Both the position numbers and the translations under genes were made by a program. The notes under the pieces were generated by a model. The model did no database searches, had not been told where the DNA came from, and worked only from the letters and a program-made list of their open reading frames with translations. From positions 248,001 to 312,000 of the forward strand of contig JAUIJE010000011.1 in assembly GCA_030431455.1 (NCBI GenBank): 64,000 nt of DNA. Reading direction: 5' to 3'. Below, in pieces: positions 52,863 to 62,033 of the stretch (within the stretch, counting starts at the first letter, position 1; each line of letters begins with the position of its first letter). The DNA comes from a bacterium (GTDB lineage Bacteria; Myxococcota; UBA727; JAUIJE01).

Positions 52863-54185
52863 TCAGGCGTCGGCCTCGTCGGCGGCCGCGCGGCCCGGTT
52901 GGTCGGCGCCGGCCGCCGCGCGCCAGGTCTCGGCCAAGCTCGCGTAGTGGGCGGCCTTGTCCGCGTCGTGATCAAACGCGGCCGCTTTGTGCGCGACCTC
53001 GGCCAGGGCCGGGTCCTGGACCCCCGCCGCGAGGCGGGCCTCGGCCAAGTCCAGGGCCTTGTAGGCGAAGCCGTCGATGAGCAGCCGCTCGGCCGCGGCG
53101 GTGTATAGCGCTTCGTCCCCGGGGCCGGCCTGCTCCGCAAACAGGGCGGTGGCCGCACCCGCGGGCTCACTGCGCAGGGCCGCGAACAAGGCGGCCCGGC
53201 GCGCGGCGGGGTGCAGCTCGCCCACCGGGCGGTCCAGGGACGAAAACCGTGCATAGGCATCGGCGGGGTCGTCGCCGTAGGCATCGATGCCCATGTCGAG
53301 CAAACTGTCGTCGCCCTCTTCGATGTCGGTGCGGCCGGCGGCGATCTTGCGGGCCTCGTCGAGTTTGCCCCGGGTCAGGGCGGCCCAGGCCATGAGCTCG
53401 ACCGCGGCGTTCTTCACCGGCTCGGATTTGGCCCGCTCCATCACACGGAACACGGTGTTGGCCACCTCGTCGACGTCTCCCTCGCCCAGGCGCTCGAGGG
53501 CGTCTTGCAGCGGCTCGACCAGGCGCTCGTCGTCGAGCATTTCGCCGTGGTTGCGCAGCAGCCGGAAGGCCTGGACCCCGAGGGCACCAAACAAGAAGGC
53601 GGCGAAGAACATGCGCGCGTACAGCGCACCGGCCACCACCACCACCGCGGTGGCCACCGTGATCACCGCGGCCGGGCGCGTGCCTTTGCCTCTGGTGAAC
53701 TTCTCGAACACCGACCTCACCACATGGCCACCGTCGAGCGGCAGCATGGGCAAGAGGTTGAGCACACCCCAGCCAATGTTGACGAAAAGCGCGTTGCGCA
53801 ACACCGCCCGCCCCACCTCCCCGAGGTCGGTGGGCAGGGCCAAGGCCAACCCCCACAATAGGCCCCCGAGGGCGAAGCCAAACGCCGGTCCCGCGAGGCT
53901 GATGACGATGCTCTGTCCCGGGCGCACGCGGAGACTGCTCACGTCTTGGGTCATGCCCCCCATCTCGTACAGCGCGATTTGGGGCTCACCGCCGTAGCCG
54001 GCGATGGCCACCGCGTGACCGATCTCGTGCCACAGCACACTCACGAACACGGTGACGATGAACACAGCCCACACCACCAATGAATCTGCATCGGGCGCGG
54101 TCCGCGGCCAGCCGAGCAGGGCCGCGACCACAAAGTGGCCGGGTCGCACGGTGATGGGAAAGCGGAACAGGGTAAAGCGGAGCAT
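52863..54185 (-). CDS. Site-2-protease-like M50 zinc peptidase with helical tail
   Basis: 440 aa. Zinc motif VLWHEIGHAVA (about residue 55) and the second zinc-ligand block NLLPMLPLDGGHV (about 150) define M50 intramembrane proteases. About five membrane helices in the first ~225 residues, then ~210 residues of TPR-like alpha-helical repeats, probably cytoplasmic, which could recognise the substrate. Substrate unknown (anti-sigma factors are the usual targets). ATG at 54185 shares one base with the NDH-2 stop (TGATG), so translation is coupled. Confidence 0.85.
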   Translation of the reverse strand: MLRFTLFRFPITVRPGHFVVAALLGWPRTAPDADSLVVWAVFIVTVFVSVLWHEIGHAVAIAGYGGEPQIALYEMGGMTQDVSSLRVRPGQSIVISLAGPAFGFALGGLLWGLALALPTDLGEVGRAVLRNALFVNIGWGVLNLLPMLPLDGGHVVRSVFEKFTRGKGTRPAAVITVATAVVVVAGALYARMFFAAFLFGALGVQAFRLLRNHGEMLDDERLVEPLQDALERLGEGDVDEVANTVFRVMERAKSEPVKNAAVELMAWAALTRGKLDEARKIAAGRTDIEEGDDSLLDMGIDAYGDDPADAYARFSSLDRPVGELHPAARRAALFAALRSEPAGAATALFAEQAGPGDEALYTAAAERLLIDGFAYKALDLAEARLAAGVQDPALAEVAHKAAAFDHDADKAAHYASLAETWRAAAGADQPGRAAADEADA

Positions 54186-55498
54186 CAAGTGGTCTCGCGG
54201 GCTGCGGTGCCCTCTGTAGACTTGGGCACCGGGGCGCGCGGGTCAACCACGCCGCCGCCCGCGTCGACGACCACCCGGGCCGAGCGCTGGTAGGTGACAT
54301 AGGAGTAAGCCCACTCGAACACCACCACCGCCCGGTTGCGAAAGCCCACCAGGTAGATCAGGTGCACGAACAACCAACCGAGCCACGCCAGGGTGCCGGT
54401 GAGGTTGAGCCCCGCCACGCGGCCCACCGCTTTCTTGCGGCCGATGGTGGCGAGGGTGCCTTTGTCGAGATACCGAAACGGACGCTTCTTCTCGCCCGCG
54501 ACCTGGCGGCGGATGTTGTCCGCGGCGTGGCGTCCCATCTGCAACGCGGCCGGCGCCACCCCGGGGACGGGGGCCCCGTCTTGTTCGAAGTGGGCGAGGT
54601 CGCCGCATACATAGACATTGTCGTGATCGTTGGCCTCGAGGGTGGGGCGGACATTGACCCGGCCGGCGCGATCGGTGGAGCCGAGGTCCCGGCCCAAGGG
54701 CGAGGCTTGGTTGCCCGCAGCCCAGAGCACGGTGCGGGCGTCGATGCGTTCGCCGTCGATGTCGACCCCCCGGGCATCGACCGCGGTGACCTTGGTGTCG
54801 AGCAGGACCTCGACCCCGAGGCGCTGGAGCTGGGACACGGCGTCGTCGCTGAGCCGCTCCACCATCGCGGGCAGCACCCGGGGGCCGCCCTCGACGAGGA
54901 TGACCTCGGCCGAGCCGGGACTGAACCGGCGAAAGTCGCGGGTCAGGGTCTTGCGGGCGATCTCGGCGATGGCCCCCGCGAGCTCGACCCCGGTGGGTCC
55001 CGCCCCGACGACCACGAACCGCAGCCAGGGGGCGGCTTCGGGCCCGCCCCCCAGACGCTCGGCCTCTTCAAACGCCGAGATGATGCGGTACCGCACATTG
55101 AAGGCGTCCTCGAGGGTCTTGAGGCCGGGGGCGTGCTGTTCCCACTCGTCGTGGCCGAAGTACGTGTGGCGCGCTCCGGTGGCGACGATGAGGTGGTCGT
55201 AGGGTTGGCGCCCGCTCTTTTTGAAGTGGACCTCCCGGGCCCCGGGGTCGATGCGGGTGGCCTCGTCGAGGAGAACGGTGGCGTTCTTTTGGCGGCGGAG
55301 CACCCGGCGGATGGGGCTGGCCACGTCGGGGGCGGCGAGGGCAGCGGTGGCCACCTGGTAAAGCAACGGCTGGAACAGGTGGTGGTTGGTGCGGTCGTAG
55401 ACCACGACGTCCACGGGGGCGCGGGCCAGGCGCTGGGCCGCGAACAACCCGGCGAACCCACCGCCGAGGATCATCACCCGGGGACGCGCGCCGCTCAT
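54185..55498 (-). CDS. ndh: Type II NADH dehydrogenase
   Basis: 437 aa FAD enzyme transferring electrons from NADH to quinone without pumping protons. FAD motif ILGGGFAGLFAAQRLA at the N terminus, NAD motif VVGAGPTGVELAGAIAE (about residue 165), YVCGDLAHF for the FAD C-terminal part, and a C-terminal membrane-binding helix (LAWLGWLFVHLIYLVGF) as in NDH-2. Operon with the M50 protease downstream and the hydrolase-OsmC gene upstream (ATGA overlap). Likely monotopic on the inner membrane. Confidence 0.93.
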   Translation of the reverse strand: MSGARPRVMILGGGFAGLFAAQRLARAPVDVVVYDRTNHHLFQPLLYQVATAALAAPDVASPIRRVLRRQKNATVLLDEATRIDPGAREVHFKKSGRQPYDHLIVATGARHTYFGHDEWEQHAPGLKTLEDAFNVRYRIISAFEEAERLGGGPEAAPWLRFVVVGAGPTGVELAGAIAEIARKTLTRDFRRFSPGSAEVILVEGGPRVLPAMVERLSDDAVSQLQRLGVEVLLDTKVTAVDARGVDIDGERIDARTVLWAAGNQASPLGRDLGSTDRAGRVNVRPTLEANDHDNVYVCGDLAHFEQDGAPVPGVAPAALQMGRHAADNIRRQVAGEKKRPFRYLDKGTLATIGRKKAVGRVAGLNLTGTLAWLGWLFVHLIYLVGFRNRAVVVFEWAYSYVTYQRSARVVVDAGGGVVDPRAPVPKSTEGTAARETT

Positions 55499-56739
55499 GG
55501 GTGACCTGGGGCCGGGCCGTCGCCGAGCACGGTCTTGACCTCATTTTTGCGGTGAAGGGTTTGGTGCACGGGGCACTTGTCGGCGATCTCGAGCAGACGT
55601 TGGCGTTGTTCGTCGTCGAGGTCGCCGGTGATGTGCACCACCCGGTCGATGCGGTCGACTTTGCCCTGGGTCTCGTCGCAGGTCGCGCAATCGGTGGCGT
55701 GGATCTTCTTGTGGGTGAGGGACACGTCGACGTGCTCGAGCGGCCACCGCTTGCGGTCGGCGTACATGCGAAGAGTCATCGACGTGCACGCCCCCAGCGC
55801 GGCCAGCAGCAACTGGTAGGGCGAAGGGCCGCTGTCCTGCCCCCCAACGTGCCGGGGCTCGTCGGCGGACAAGGGGTGGCCCCCGGCGCTGATGTCCTGG
55901 CCGTAGGGGGTGCGGTGGTTGTCGTGGACCACCACCGGGGCCTCGTGGTCGGGGGCGGCGGTGTCGTCGGGCGCGGCGTCTTCGAGGACGCGGCGCACCC
56001 GGGCGCAGATCATGTCCGCCACGAGCTCGGCGTCGCGCTCGTCGGTCAGGAGGTGATCGGCGGCGGGGGGCAGGGTGATGAGGCTCGCGTCGTGGGGCGC
56101 CCAGCGCTGCAGCTGTTCGGCGTGGGCGAAGGGCACGGTCTCGTCGCCGGGGGCGTGAAACAAAAGCAGCGGACGGCCCAGGGCGGCGACGCGGTCTTGT
56201 TGGGGTTGACCGCTGATGTCGTCGAGGAACTTCTTGGTCACGGTGAACGTGCGGCCCGCGATCTCCACCGGGGCGCTCCCGGTGTCGGCGATTTGGTCGA
56301 GCTTGTCGTCGAACAGGTGCCGCACGTGGGCCGGGTCCGCGGGGGCGCCGATGGTGCACACCAGCTTCACCGAGGGCAGGCCGTGGGCGGCCGCGAGCAC
56401 GGCCGCGCCGCCGAAGGAGTGGCCCACGAGCACCGCCGGGGCCCGGTACCGGGCCGCCAACGCCTCGGCCGCGAGCAGCACGTCCTCGACGTTGGACGAA
56501 AAGTCAGCGTTTGCGAAGTCGCCCTCGCTCCCGCCGAGCCCGGTGAAGTCGAACCGCAGGGTGGCGATGCCGTGGCGGGTGAGGGCCCGGGTCACCCGCC
56601 GCGCGGCGGTGGTCTGCATCGAGCAGGTGAAACAGTGCGCGAACACACAGGTGGCCACGATGGGCCCGTCGGGCAGCTCGACGCGGGCGTGGAGGGCATC
56701 GTCGTGGGACCCGGTGAATTCGAAACGTTCGCTTGGCAT
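55495..56739 (-). CDS. Alpha/beta hydrolase fused to OsmC-like domain
   Basis: 414 aa. Residues 1-~250 alpha/beta hydrolase: oxyanion/elbow [13 protein letters not shown] (nucleophile Ser about 115), Asp in [10 protein letters not shown], His in PAADHLLTD. Residues ~275-414 OsmC-like: [20 protein letters not shown] and [12 protein letters not shown] hold the two redox cysteines for peroxide reduction. The fused pair is an established architecture. AGGAGCGATC before ATG 56739. First gene of the three-gene operon with ndh and the M50 protease; suggests organic-peroxide or lipid detoxification linked to respiration. Confidence 0.9.
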   Translation of the reverse strand: MPSERFEFTGSHDDALHARVELPDGPIVATCVFAHCFTCSMQTTAARRVTRALTRHGIATLRFDFTGLGGSEGDFANADFSSNVEDVLLAAEALAARYRAPAVLVGHSFGGAAVLAAAHGLPSVKLVCTIGAPADPAHVRHLFDDKLDQIADTGSAPVEIAGRTFTVTKKFLDDISGQPQQDRVAALGRPLLLFHAPGDETVPFAHAEQLQRWAPHDASLITLPPAADHLLTDERDAELVADMICARVRRVLEDAAPDDTAAPDHEAPVVVHDNHRTPYGQDISAGGHPLSADEPRHVGGQDSGPSPYQLLLAALGACTSMTLRMYADRKRWPLEHVDVSLTHKKIHATDCATCDETQGKVDRIDRVVHITGDLDDEQRQRLLEIADKCPVHQTLHRKNEVKTVLGDGPAPGHP

Positions 56740-56827
56740 GATCGCTCCTCGGCCTGTTCTTCGCGGTCGCACTTGGGTTATCTCAATCGAAGGCGCCGCG
56801 TGCAGCCTCTTTCAGCGACGGGGAGCG

Positions 56828-57826
56828 ATGAGCGGGGGACTGTCCGAGTTTTTGCGCGTGCGCCAGGCGCGTCGGGTGCCGACCGCGGTCGAGCCGACGT
56901 TCACCTACGCGCTCGGCCACCTCACGGTCAAGGTGCGCGAGAGCCAATACCCCGGACTGAACCAAGCCCGCACCGCGATGTGGGCGCCCTTCATCAACCC
57001 CACCGGCCGACGGTGGGTGTTGCACGGGCAGGCCCAGCCGACGGCCATGGGGCTGTTCATCAGTTCGCAGCGGGTCCCGGTGTGGGGGGGCAAGGTCAGC
57101 GCGACGTCGGCGTTTGACGAGCTGCTGACCCGGGCCCGGGCGCACGCGGGGTTGTTGCGGGCGCTCGAGGGGTTGGACGGCCGGGTGTTTGGCGCGGTCC
57201 TCGACGACGAGGGGCCGGCGGGGCCGGGCTACGGGCGGGATGTGGACCTCGCGGTGGCCGCGTCCGACGATTCGTACGACGACATCGAGGGGCTGCGGCA
57301 CCTCGAGCAGTGTTTGCAGGCGATGGTCGAGGTCGCGGTGGGCCAGGAGGTGTTCGGCGATGGCCGGCCGTTGCTCAACCGGTTGGTGGGCGCGCTCAAC
57401 GATCGCACGAGTTTTTTTGGCACCGACTTCGGGGCCGGGCACGGGGGCCTGGTCACCACCGCCAATGTGCCTGAGTGGCCGGGGGCGGTCGCGCGCCTGT
57501 GGGCGGCGGGCCCAGACCTCCCGGCCAACTTTTGCCGTCTCCAACTCGAGGCCCCGGTCCCGCCCTTGGCGGTGCGGCGCCGGGGCGCCCTGGAGCGCCT
57601 GGTGCGGTTTTTGGTCGTGCCCCGGCGGGCGTTCTCCCATCCGCTGCTCGACCGGTTGCGCGAGTCGGTGGCCGGGGAGGTGGTGTTCAGCGAGGACGAG
57701 GGCCAGACCTGCCTGCGGGTGGGGCGGTTGGCGTTGGCGGACATGGTCGATGCCGCGGACCTTTCGCTGCGGTTTTGGCACCAGCTGCTCAAGGAGCGGC
57801 TCGACGACGCGGGGCGGTCTGACTAG
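56828..57826 (+). CDS. Hypothetical protein, 332 aa
   Basis: Not recognised. No signal peptide or membrane helix. Residues ~15-60 contain PTAVEPTFTYALGHLTVKV and a Trp-rich bit (AMWAPFINPTGRRWVLHG); the middle has a charged helix RHLEQCLQAMVEVAVGQE; the last third is helical with FLVVPRRAFSHPLLDRL. Start at 56828 with GGGGAG 4 nt upstream. Codon use is typical, and the opposite strand shows no competing gene, so coding is likely. Divergent from the hydrolase-OsmC gene and convergent with the photolyase. Confidence 0.65.
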   Translation: MSGGLSEFLRVRQARRVPTAVEPTFTYALGHLTVKVRESQYPGLNQARTAMWAPFINPTGRRWVLHGQAQPTAMGLFISSQRVPVWGGKVSATSAFDELLTRARAHAGLLRALEGLDGRVFGAVLDDEGPAGPGYGRDVDLAVAASDDSYDDIEGLRHLEQCLQAMVEVAVGQEVFGDGRPLLNRLVGALNDRTSFFGTDFGAGHGGLVTTANVPEWPGAVARLWAAGPDLPANFCRLQLEAPVPPLAVRRRGALERLVRFLVVPRRAFSHPLLDRLRESVAGEVVFSEDEGQTCLRVGRLALADMVDAADLSLRFWHQLLKERLDDAGRSD

Positions 57827-57833
57827 TGCGCAT

Positions 57834-59327
57834 CTAAAGCAGCGCGGCTTGGCCCCCGGCCCCATGTTCCTGCAGGTAGCGGTCGAGCTTGAGCTTTCTG
57901 CGGGTGCTGTCCGAGGTCATGTAGCGCAACTTGCCGAACACCTCGCGCTCGGGGCCCCAGGCGCGGTCGAACCGGCCCAAGGTCCAGAAAATGCCACTGT
58001 AGGAGTTGGGGTCACGGCCATCGAGGGCGTACTTGTTGTTGAGCTCGATCATCACCGCGAGGGCGTCCTCGGGGGTGCGGGTCCAGTGGTAGATCTTTTT
58101 GCCCCAGAGCATGCGGAGGTAGTTCTGCATGCGGCCGGTATCCACCAATTCACGTTGGGCCGCGTTCCACAGGTCGTCGTGGGTGGCCGCGGCTTCGAAC
58201 TCCGCGAGGGTGTAGACGTGGGGGCGGCGGTCGTCCCGGTGTTGGTGCATGGTCTTTTGGGCCCACTCCGGCAGCGAAGAGAGCTGGTCGTAGTCGTCCG
58301 GCCGGTGGTGGCAGAACACGTGGCCGATCTCGCGCCAGGTCACGATCTCGTCGACGAAGGCCTCGGCGGTTTGGCTCATGCCCCACCACCCGTGCCGGGC
58401 CCCGTTGGCTTTGGGCGCGGCCTTGTCCGGTGACCACGATTCGCGCTCGAACAGGTCGCGCATCACCTCGTGGACGGACACGTGTCCAAAGTGCAGGTAG
58501 GGGCTCAACCCGCTGGCCGCGTCCCGGTCGGGGTGGTTGCGGTCGTCGCCGTAGGCGGCGAGGCGGCGGGTGACGAAGCTGTCGAGCACGGCCCGGGCGG
58601 TGCCTTCACCCCCCGACACCGGGGCCCGGGTCACGTGGTGGTCGATGGCGAGGTCCGAGAGGTCCCGGTCCCGGGCCAGCCGGCGCTGATCGGCGGCGGG
58701 CCAGCGCTGTTGCACCGCGTCGGGGATGCGGGCGGGGGGCAGGTCGACCCCGTCGAGGGGCACCGGCCGGGGGAAGCGCCGCAGGTGGGGGGCCACGGTC
58801 TTTTGCACGTGGCGCCGGAACGACGCCGCGGTGGTGAACACCCGATCCGACGCGGACAGGGGAAGGATGCCCAGGCTGTCCACCGCCACCAGGGGCACGT
58901 CGAGGAGGGCCGCGGCGCGGGCCTGCATCCGGGGGAGGAAGAAGCACGGGTAGAGGTCGGTGACGACGAGGGCGGCGTCCTGGGCCAGGGCGGCCAACAG
59001 GCCTTTGCCCGCCCCGGCCTGGGGTTCGACATAGGGGTGGTAGGCCACGGGGGTGTCCGCGAATGCATCTGCATTGTCGTGCATGCCGTCGATGACAAAG
59101 TGGTGCAGCCGGTCGGAGGCCCACCGGTAACCGATGCGCAGGGGCTCGAGCACGATGAGGGGCAGGCCGAGCTCGCCGGCCCGGGCCAACGCATGCTGCA
59201 GCCCGAAGTTGTGCCGGGTGCGGCGGGCGGCCACCATCCAGTACAGGACGTGGCGCGGCGACGAGGGGGCGGGGCGCTGGTTGAGGGGGTGGAGGCGATC
59301 GGCGGGGGCGGGCGGAGGCGGCTTCAT
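57834..59327 (-). CDS. phrB: Class II CPD photolyase
   Basis: 497 aa, FAD light-dependent repair of cyclobutane dimers. N-terminal Rossmann part begins VLYWMVAARRTRHNF; the FAD domain has SGLSPYLHFGHVS, NYLRMLWGKKIYHW and the class II ending GRDPNSYSGIFWTLGRFDRA with MTSDSTRRK. Class II enzymes are found in eukaryotes and scattered bacteria. 5 nt behind the REC-EAL gene, with GAGGGG as ribosome site, so probably co-expressed with it. Confidence 0.93.
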   Translation of the reverse strand: MKPPPPAPADRLHPLNQRPAPSSPRHVLYWMVAARRTRHNFGLQHALARAGELGLPLIVLEPLRIGYRWASDRLHHFVIDGMHDNADAFADTPVAYHPYVEPQAGAGKGLLAALAQDAALVVTDLYPCFFLPRMQARAAALLDVPLVAVDSLGILPLSASDRVFTTAASFRRHVQKTVAPHLRRFPRPVPLDGVDLPPARIPDAVQQRWPAADQRRLARDRDLSDLAIDHHVTRAPVSGGEGTARAVLDSFVTRRLAAYGDDRNHPDRDAASGLSPYLHFGHVSVHEVMRDLFERESWSPDKAAPKANGARHGWWGMSQTAEAFVDEIVTWREIGHVFCHHRPDDYDQLSSLPEWAQKTMHQHRDDRRPHVYTLAEFEAAATHDDLWNAAQRELVDTGRMQNYLRMLWGKKIYHWTRTPEDALAVMIELNNKYALDGRDPNSYSGIFWTLGRFDRAWGPEREVFGKLRYMTSDSTRRKLKLDRYLQEHGAGGQAALL

Positions 59328-59332
59328 GCCCC

Positions 59333-60511
59333 TCAGATGCCGCTTTGGCCCCGCCGGTCACAGGGGGCGCAGGGGGCGAGCCCGCCGATGAAGTAGCCCT
59401 GGACCGCGTCGCATCCGGCGTCCGCGAGCAGGGCGCGCTGGGACGCGGACTCGACCCCCTCGGCGATGACGAGCACCCCGAGCTCGTGCGCCTGCCGGCA
59501 CAGGGTGCTGACCAACGCGGCGCGGGCGGGGTCGCGCTCGATGCCGCGGGTGATGTGGAGGTCGACTTTGATCCACTCGGGGGCGAGGGCGGCGAAGGCG
59601 TTGAGGCTGGAAAAGCCCGCGCCCACGTCGTCGAGACACAGCCGGTAGCCGAGGGCCCGAAGTTCGGCCACGGTCTGGTCGAGGTGCGGCACCGCGGCGA
59701 GCGCGGCGCAGTCGGCGAACTCCAGGACCACGTGGCGCGCGTGCCGGGTCAGGGGCGCGGCGGGGTCTAGGAGGGTGAGGTCCTCGAGGTCCTGGGGGGT
59801 TTGGTTGACGAACCAGAGGTGCGCGGGATCGGTGTCGTGCAGACGCGCCGCCACCTCCTCGCGCAAGGTGCGGCCCACTGCGGACAAGGCGCCGAGGGCG
59901 GCGGCCTCCTGCAGCAGGGGCACGGGCTGGTCGAACGGGGCGTGGTCGGTGCGCATGAACAGCTCGTGGCCGAGCAGGGCGTCGTCGGCGCAGGTCACGA
60001 TCGGCTGCTGATGCAGGGACATTGTATTGAGCGCGGCCAGCAGGCGGGCCCGCCGGGCGTGGGTCCGCCCCAAGGTCTGAGATCCGGCGGGGGTGGGGGG
60101 CACGAGCCGGGCGGCGTCGACCCGGGTCTTGGCCAAGGCCCCATGCCGGGCCGCGACGGTGACCGCGTCGACGAGCTCGCGGGGGCGAAACGGCTCGACG
60201 AGGTAAATCAAGGCCCCGCCGCGGCGGGCCTGCTCCGAGGTGTCCGCGTCGGGGAGCCCGGTGTAGACGACCACCGGCAGATCGGGGCGTGACCGCTTGA
60301 GCTCCTCGAGCAGCTCGAGCCCGCTCATGCGCGGGAGGGTGACGTCGGTGACCACCACCTCGAACGGGCGGTGGGCGAGGTGATCGAGGGCGGCCGCCCC
60401 ATCGGGGGCGACGGTGACGCCAAAGCCGCCGCGCTCGAGCACCCGGCGCAGGCTGCGCAGCATGCGCTCATCGTCGTCGACCAGCAGGACCCCCGGGGAG
60501 AGCATGGGCAT
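59333..60511 (-). CDS. Response regulator with EAL c-di-GMP phosphodiesterase domain
   Basis: 392 aa. Receiver domain (residues ~6-120): VDDDE acidic pocket, phospho-Asp in VVTDVTLPR (Asp56), VVYTG; but the conserved Lys before the Pro is Glu (LVEPFRP), so phosphorylation control may be altered. EAL domain (~155-385): GHELFMR, FVNQTP, LEFAD, LDDVGAGFSSL, IKVDLHI, IAEGVES and QGYFIGG retain the expected metal- and substrate-binding residues, so hydrolysis of c-di-GMP is likely. Starts with ATG 60511 and no ribosome site; TACCCT precedes it, leaderless start possible. Confidence 0.88.
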   Translation of the reverse strand: MPMLSPGVLLVDDDERMLRSLRRVLERGGFGVTVAPDGAAALDHLAHRPFEVVVTDVTLPRMSGLELLEELKRSRPDLPVVVYTGLPDADTSEQARRGGALIYLVEPFRPRELVDAVTVAARHGALAKTRVDAARLVPPTPAGSQTLGRTHARRARLLAALNTMSLHQQPIVTCADDALLGHELFMRTDHAPFDQPVPLLQEAAALGALSAVGRTLREEVAARLHDTDPAHLWFVNQTPQDLEDLTLLDPAAPLTRHARHVVLEFADCAALAAVPHLDQTVAELRALGYRLCLDDVGAGFSSLNAFAALAPEWIKVDLHITRGIERDPARAALVSTLCRQAHELGVLVIAEGVESASQRALLADAGCDAVQGYFIGGLAPCAPCDRRGQSGI

Positions 60512-60594
60512 AGGAGCAGGGTATCCGATTTTTTCTCGGCTTTCTGCTTTTGAGTCACAATTCCGCCCGGGCGCGAAGCCTGCTACCGGGCCGC

Positions 60595-61494
60595 ATGTCC
60601 AAGGACGCCCGCGCGACCGGGCTGTTGATGCTCGTCGGGGCGGCGGTGCTGTTCTCGATGATGACCGCGCTGGTCAAGCTCGCGGGGGTCCGGTTGCCGA
60701 GCACCCTGATGGTGTTGGCCCGGACCCTGATCATCGGCGGGGCGGCCCTGGTGTGGTTGCTGCTCAAGGGCATTGGCCCCCTGGGGACCCACCGCCGGTT
60801 GTTGTTCGCCCGGGGGGTCCTCGGCACGGTGGGGTTGTTCGCCTATTTCTACTCGGTGACGCGTTTGCCCCTGGCCGAGGCGACCACGATCCACTTCTTG
60901 AACCCGATGTTCACCGCGGTGTTCGCGGCCGCCACCATCCGGGAGCGGATCGATGCCCGCCTCGGGGTGGGGCTGGTCGTCGCGCTCGCCGGGGTGGTGT
61001 GCGTGGCGCGGCCCCCGGTGTTGTTCGGCGGGGCCGGCATCGATGTGCCCGGCTTGCTGTTCGGGCTGTTGGCCGCGGTGTCGGCCGCCTCGGCCTACGT
61101 CGTCGTGCGCGCGCTCGGGGGGCGCGAGCACCCGATGGTGATCGTGTTCTGGTTCGCGATGGTGTCCTTGGTGCCGGCGGCGTGGGCCGCGTCGAGCGCG
61201 GGGGTCATGCCCCACGGTCACGAGTGGGGGTTGCTCGCCGGCGTCGGGGTGATCACCCTCGGCGCGCAAATCCTGCTCACCGCGGGCTTGGCCCGGGTCC
61301 CCGCGGGGCAGGCCACCGCGGTGGGGTACATCCAGCTGCCGCTTGCGGCGGGGTTCGGCCTGGTCTTGTTCGACGACCGGCCCGGGTGGCTCACGGTGGT
61401 GGGCGCGGGGTTGGTGCTGTCGGGCACCGGCTTGGCGGTGCTGCGCCGGTCGGGGCGATCACATCTTGCGCGCGGATCGGACCGTGAGGTATGA
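60595..61494 (+). CDS. EamA/DMT-family transporter
   Basis: 299 aa, ten membrane helices in two EamA repeats (residues ~10-135 and ~150-290). Typical elements: FSMMTALVKLAG, YSVTRLPLAEATTIHFLNPMF (EamA helix 4 pattern), PAGQATAVGYIQLPLAAGFG in the second repeat. Exports or imports metabolites such as amino acids or nucleotides; substrate unknown. ATG 60595 without a good Shine-Dalgarno. Divergent from the REC-EAL gene by 83 nt. Confidence 0.9.
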   Translation: MSKDARATGLLMLVGAAVLFSMMTALVKLAGVRLPSTLMVLARTLIIGGAALVWLLLKGIGPLGTHRRLLFARGVLGTVGLFAYFYSVTRLPLAEATTIHFLNPMFTAVFAAATIRERIDARLGVGLVVALAGVVCVARPPVLFGGAGIDVPGLLFGLLAAVSAASAYVVVRALGGREHPMVIVFWFAMVSLVPAAWAASSAGVMPHGHEWGLLAGVGVITLGAQILLTAGLARVPAGQATAVGYIQLPLAAGFGLVLFDDRPGWLTVVGAGLVLSGTGLAVLRRSGRSHLARGSDREV

Positions 61495-61528
61495 ACAGAT
61501 GTTCAGTGACCCGCACCCGGAGATCGCG

Positions 61529-61969
61529 ATGAGCCAAAATCCACTGCCCGCCGGTCTGGAGCTGTTGCTCGAGACGTACACCCAATCGTTGTCCGATGTC
61601 TCGTTTCCCGACGTGGATGCCGCCATTTTGCAGCGCCAGGTCGATGCCCTGCACCAGATGCACGAGCGCGCCCGGGCCCTCGAAGCCGAGCTCGCGGACC
61701 TGACCCGCGACCTGCGCGCCGAGGAGCAAGCGGCCACGGTGTTGTTCGGTCGCGCCCTCGACTACGCCAAGGTGTTCGCCGCGGACAAGCCGGAGCTGCA
61801 GGCGACGCTGTCCCAGGTCAAGCTGCCGAAGGTGCCCAAGGCCCCCAAGCTCGACAAAGCCGCGGGGCCCAAGCCCAAAAAGGCAAAGGTCGTGCGCGCC
61901 GACAAGCGCAAAGCCCCGCCCGCGCCCCCCGACGACGACAAGGCGGGGGACGAGCGCGCCGCGGCCTGA
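61529..61969 (+). CDS. Small coiled-coil protein with Lys-Pro tail
   Basis: 146 aa, not recognised. Residues ~35-80 form a heptad helix (LHQMHERARALEAELADLTR); residues ~95-125 are an LPKVPKAPKLDKAAGPKPKK tail, then Lys/Arg and an acidic end. KxPK tails occur in histone H1-like and AlgP-like DNA-binding proteins, so nucleoid binding is a guess. The ATG at 61529 has GGAG 7 nt upstream; an earlier in-frame ATG at 61499 has none. 34 nt behind the transporter, probably one transcript. Confidence 0.6.
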   Translation: MSQNPLPAGLELLLETYTQSLSDVSFPDVDAAILQRQVDALHQMHERARALEAELADLTRDLRAEEQAATVLFGRALDYAKVFAADKPELQATLSQVKLPKVPKAPKLDKAAGPKPKKAKVVRADKRKAPPAPPDDDKAGDERAAA

Positions 61970-61993
61970 GCCCGGCGCGACGTGTCGGTGAAG

Positions 61994-62002
61994 GGCCCTT
62001 GC
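61994..62002 (+). promoter_or_regulatory. GGCCCTTGC motif before the Rieske oxygenase gene
   Basis: Same nine bases as at 2823 and 51725, with the TTG 33 nt from the ATG, as in the AraC case (34 nt). No Shine-Dalgarno before 62034, so a -35-like role with a leaderless mRNA is possible; the -10 (around 62022) is not AT-rich. Confidence 0.2.
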
Positions 62003-62033
62003 GGCCAGGACAGACAGACGTCACCCTGACCGC

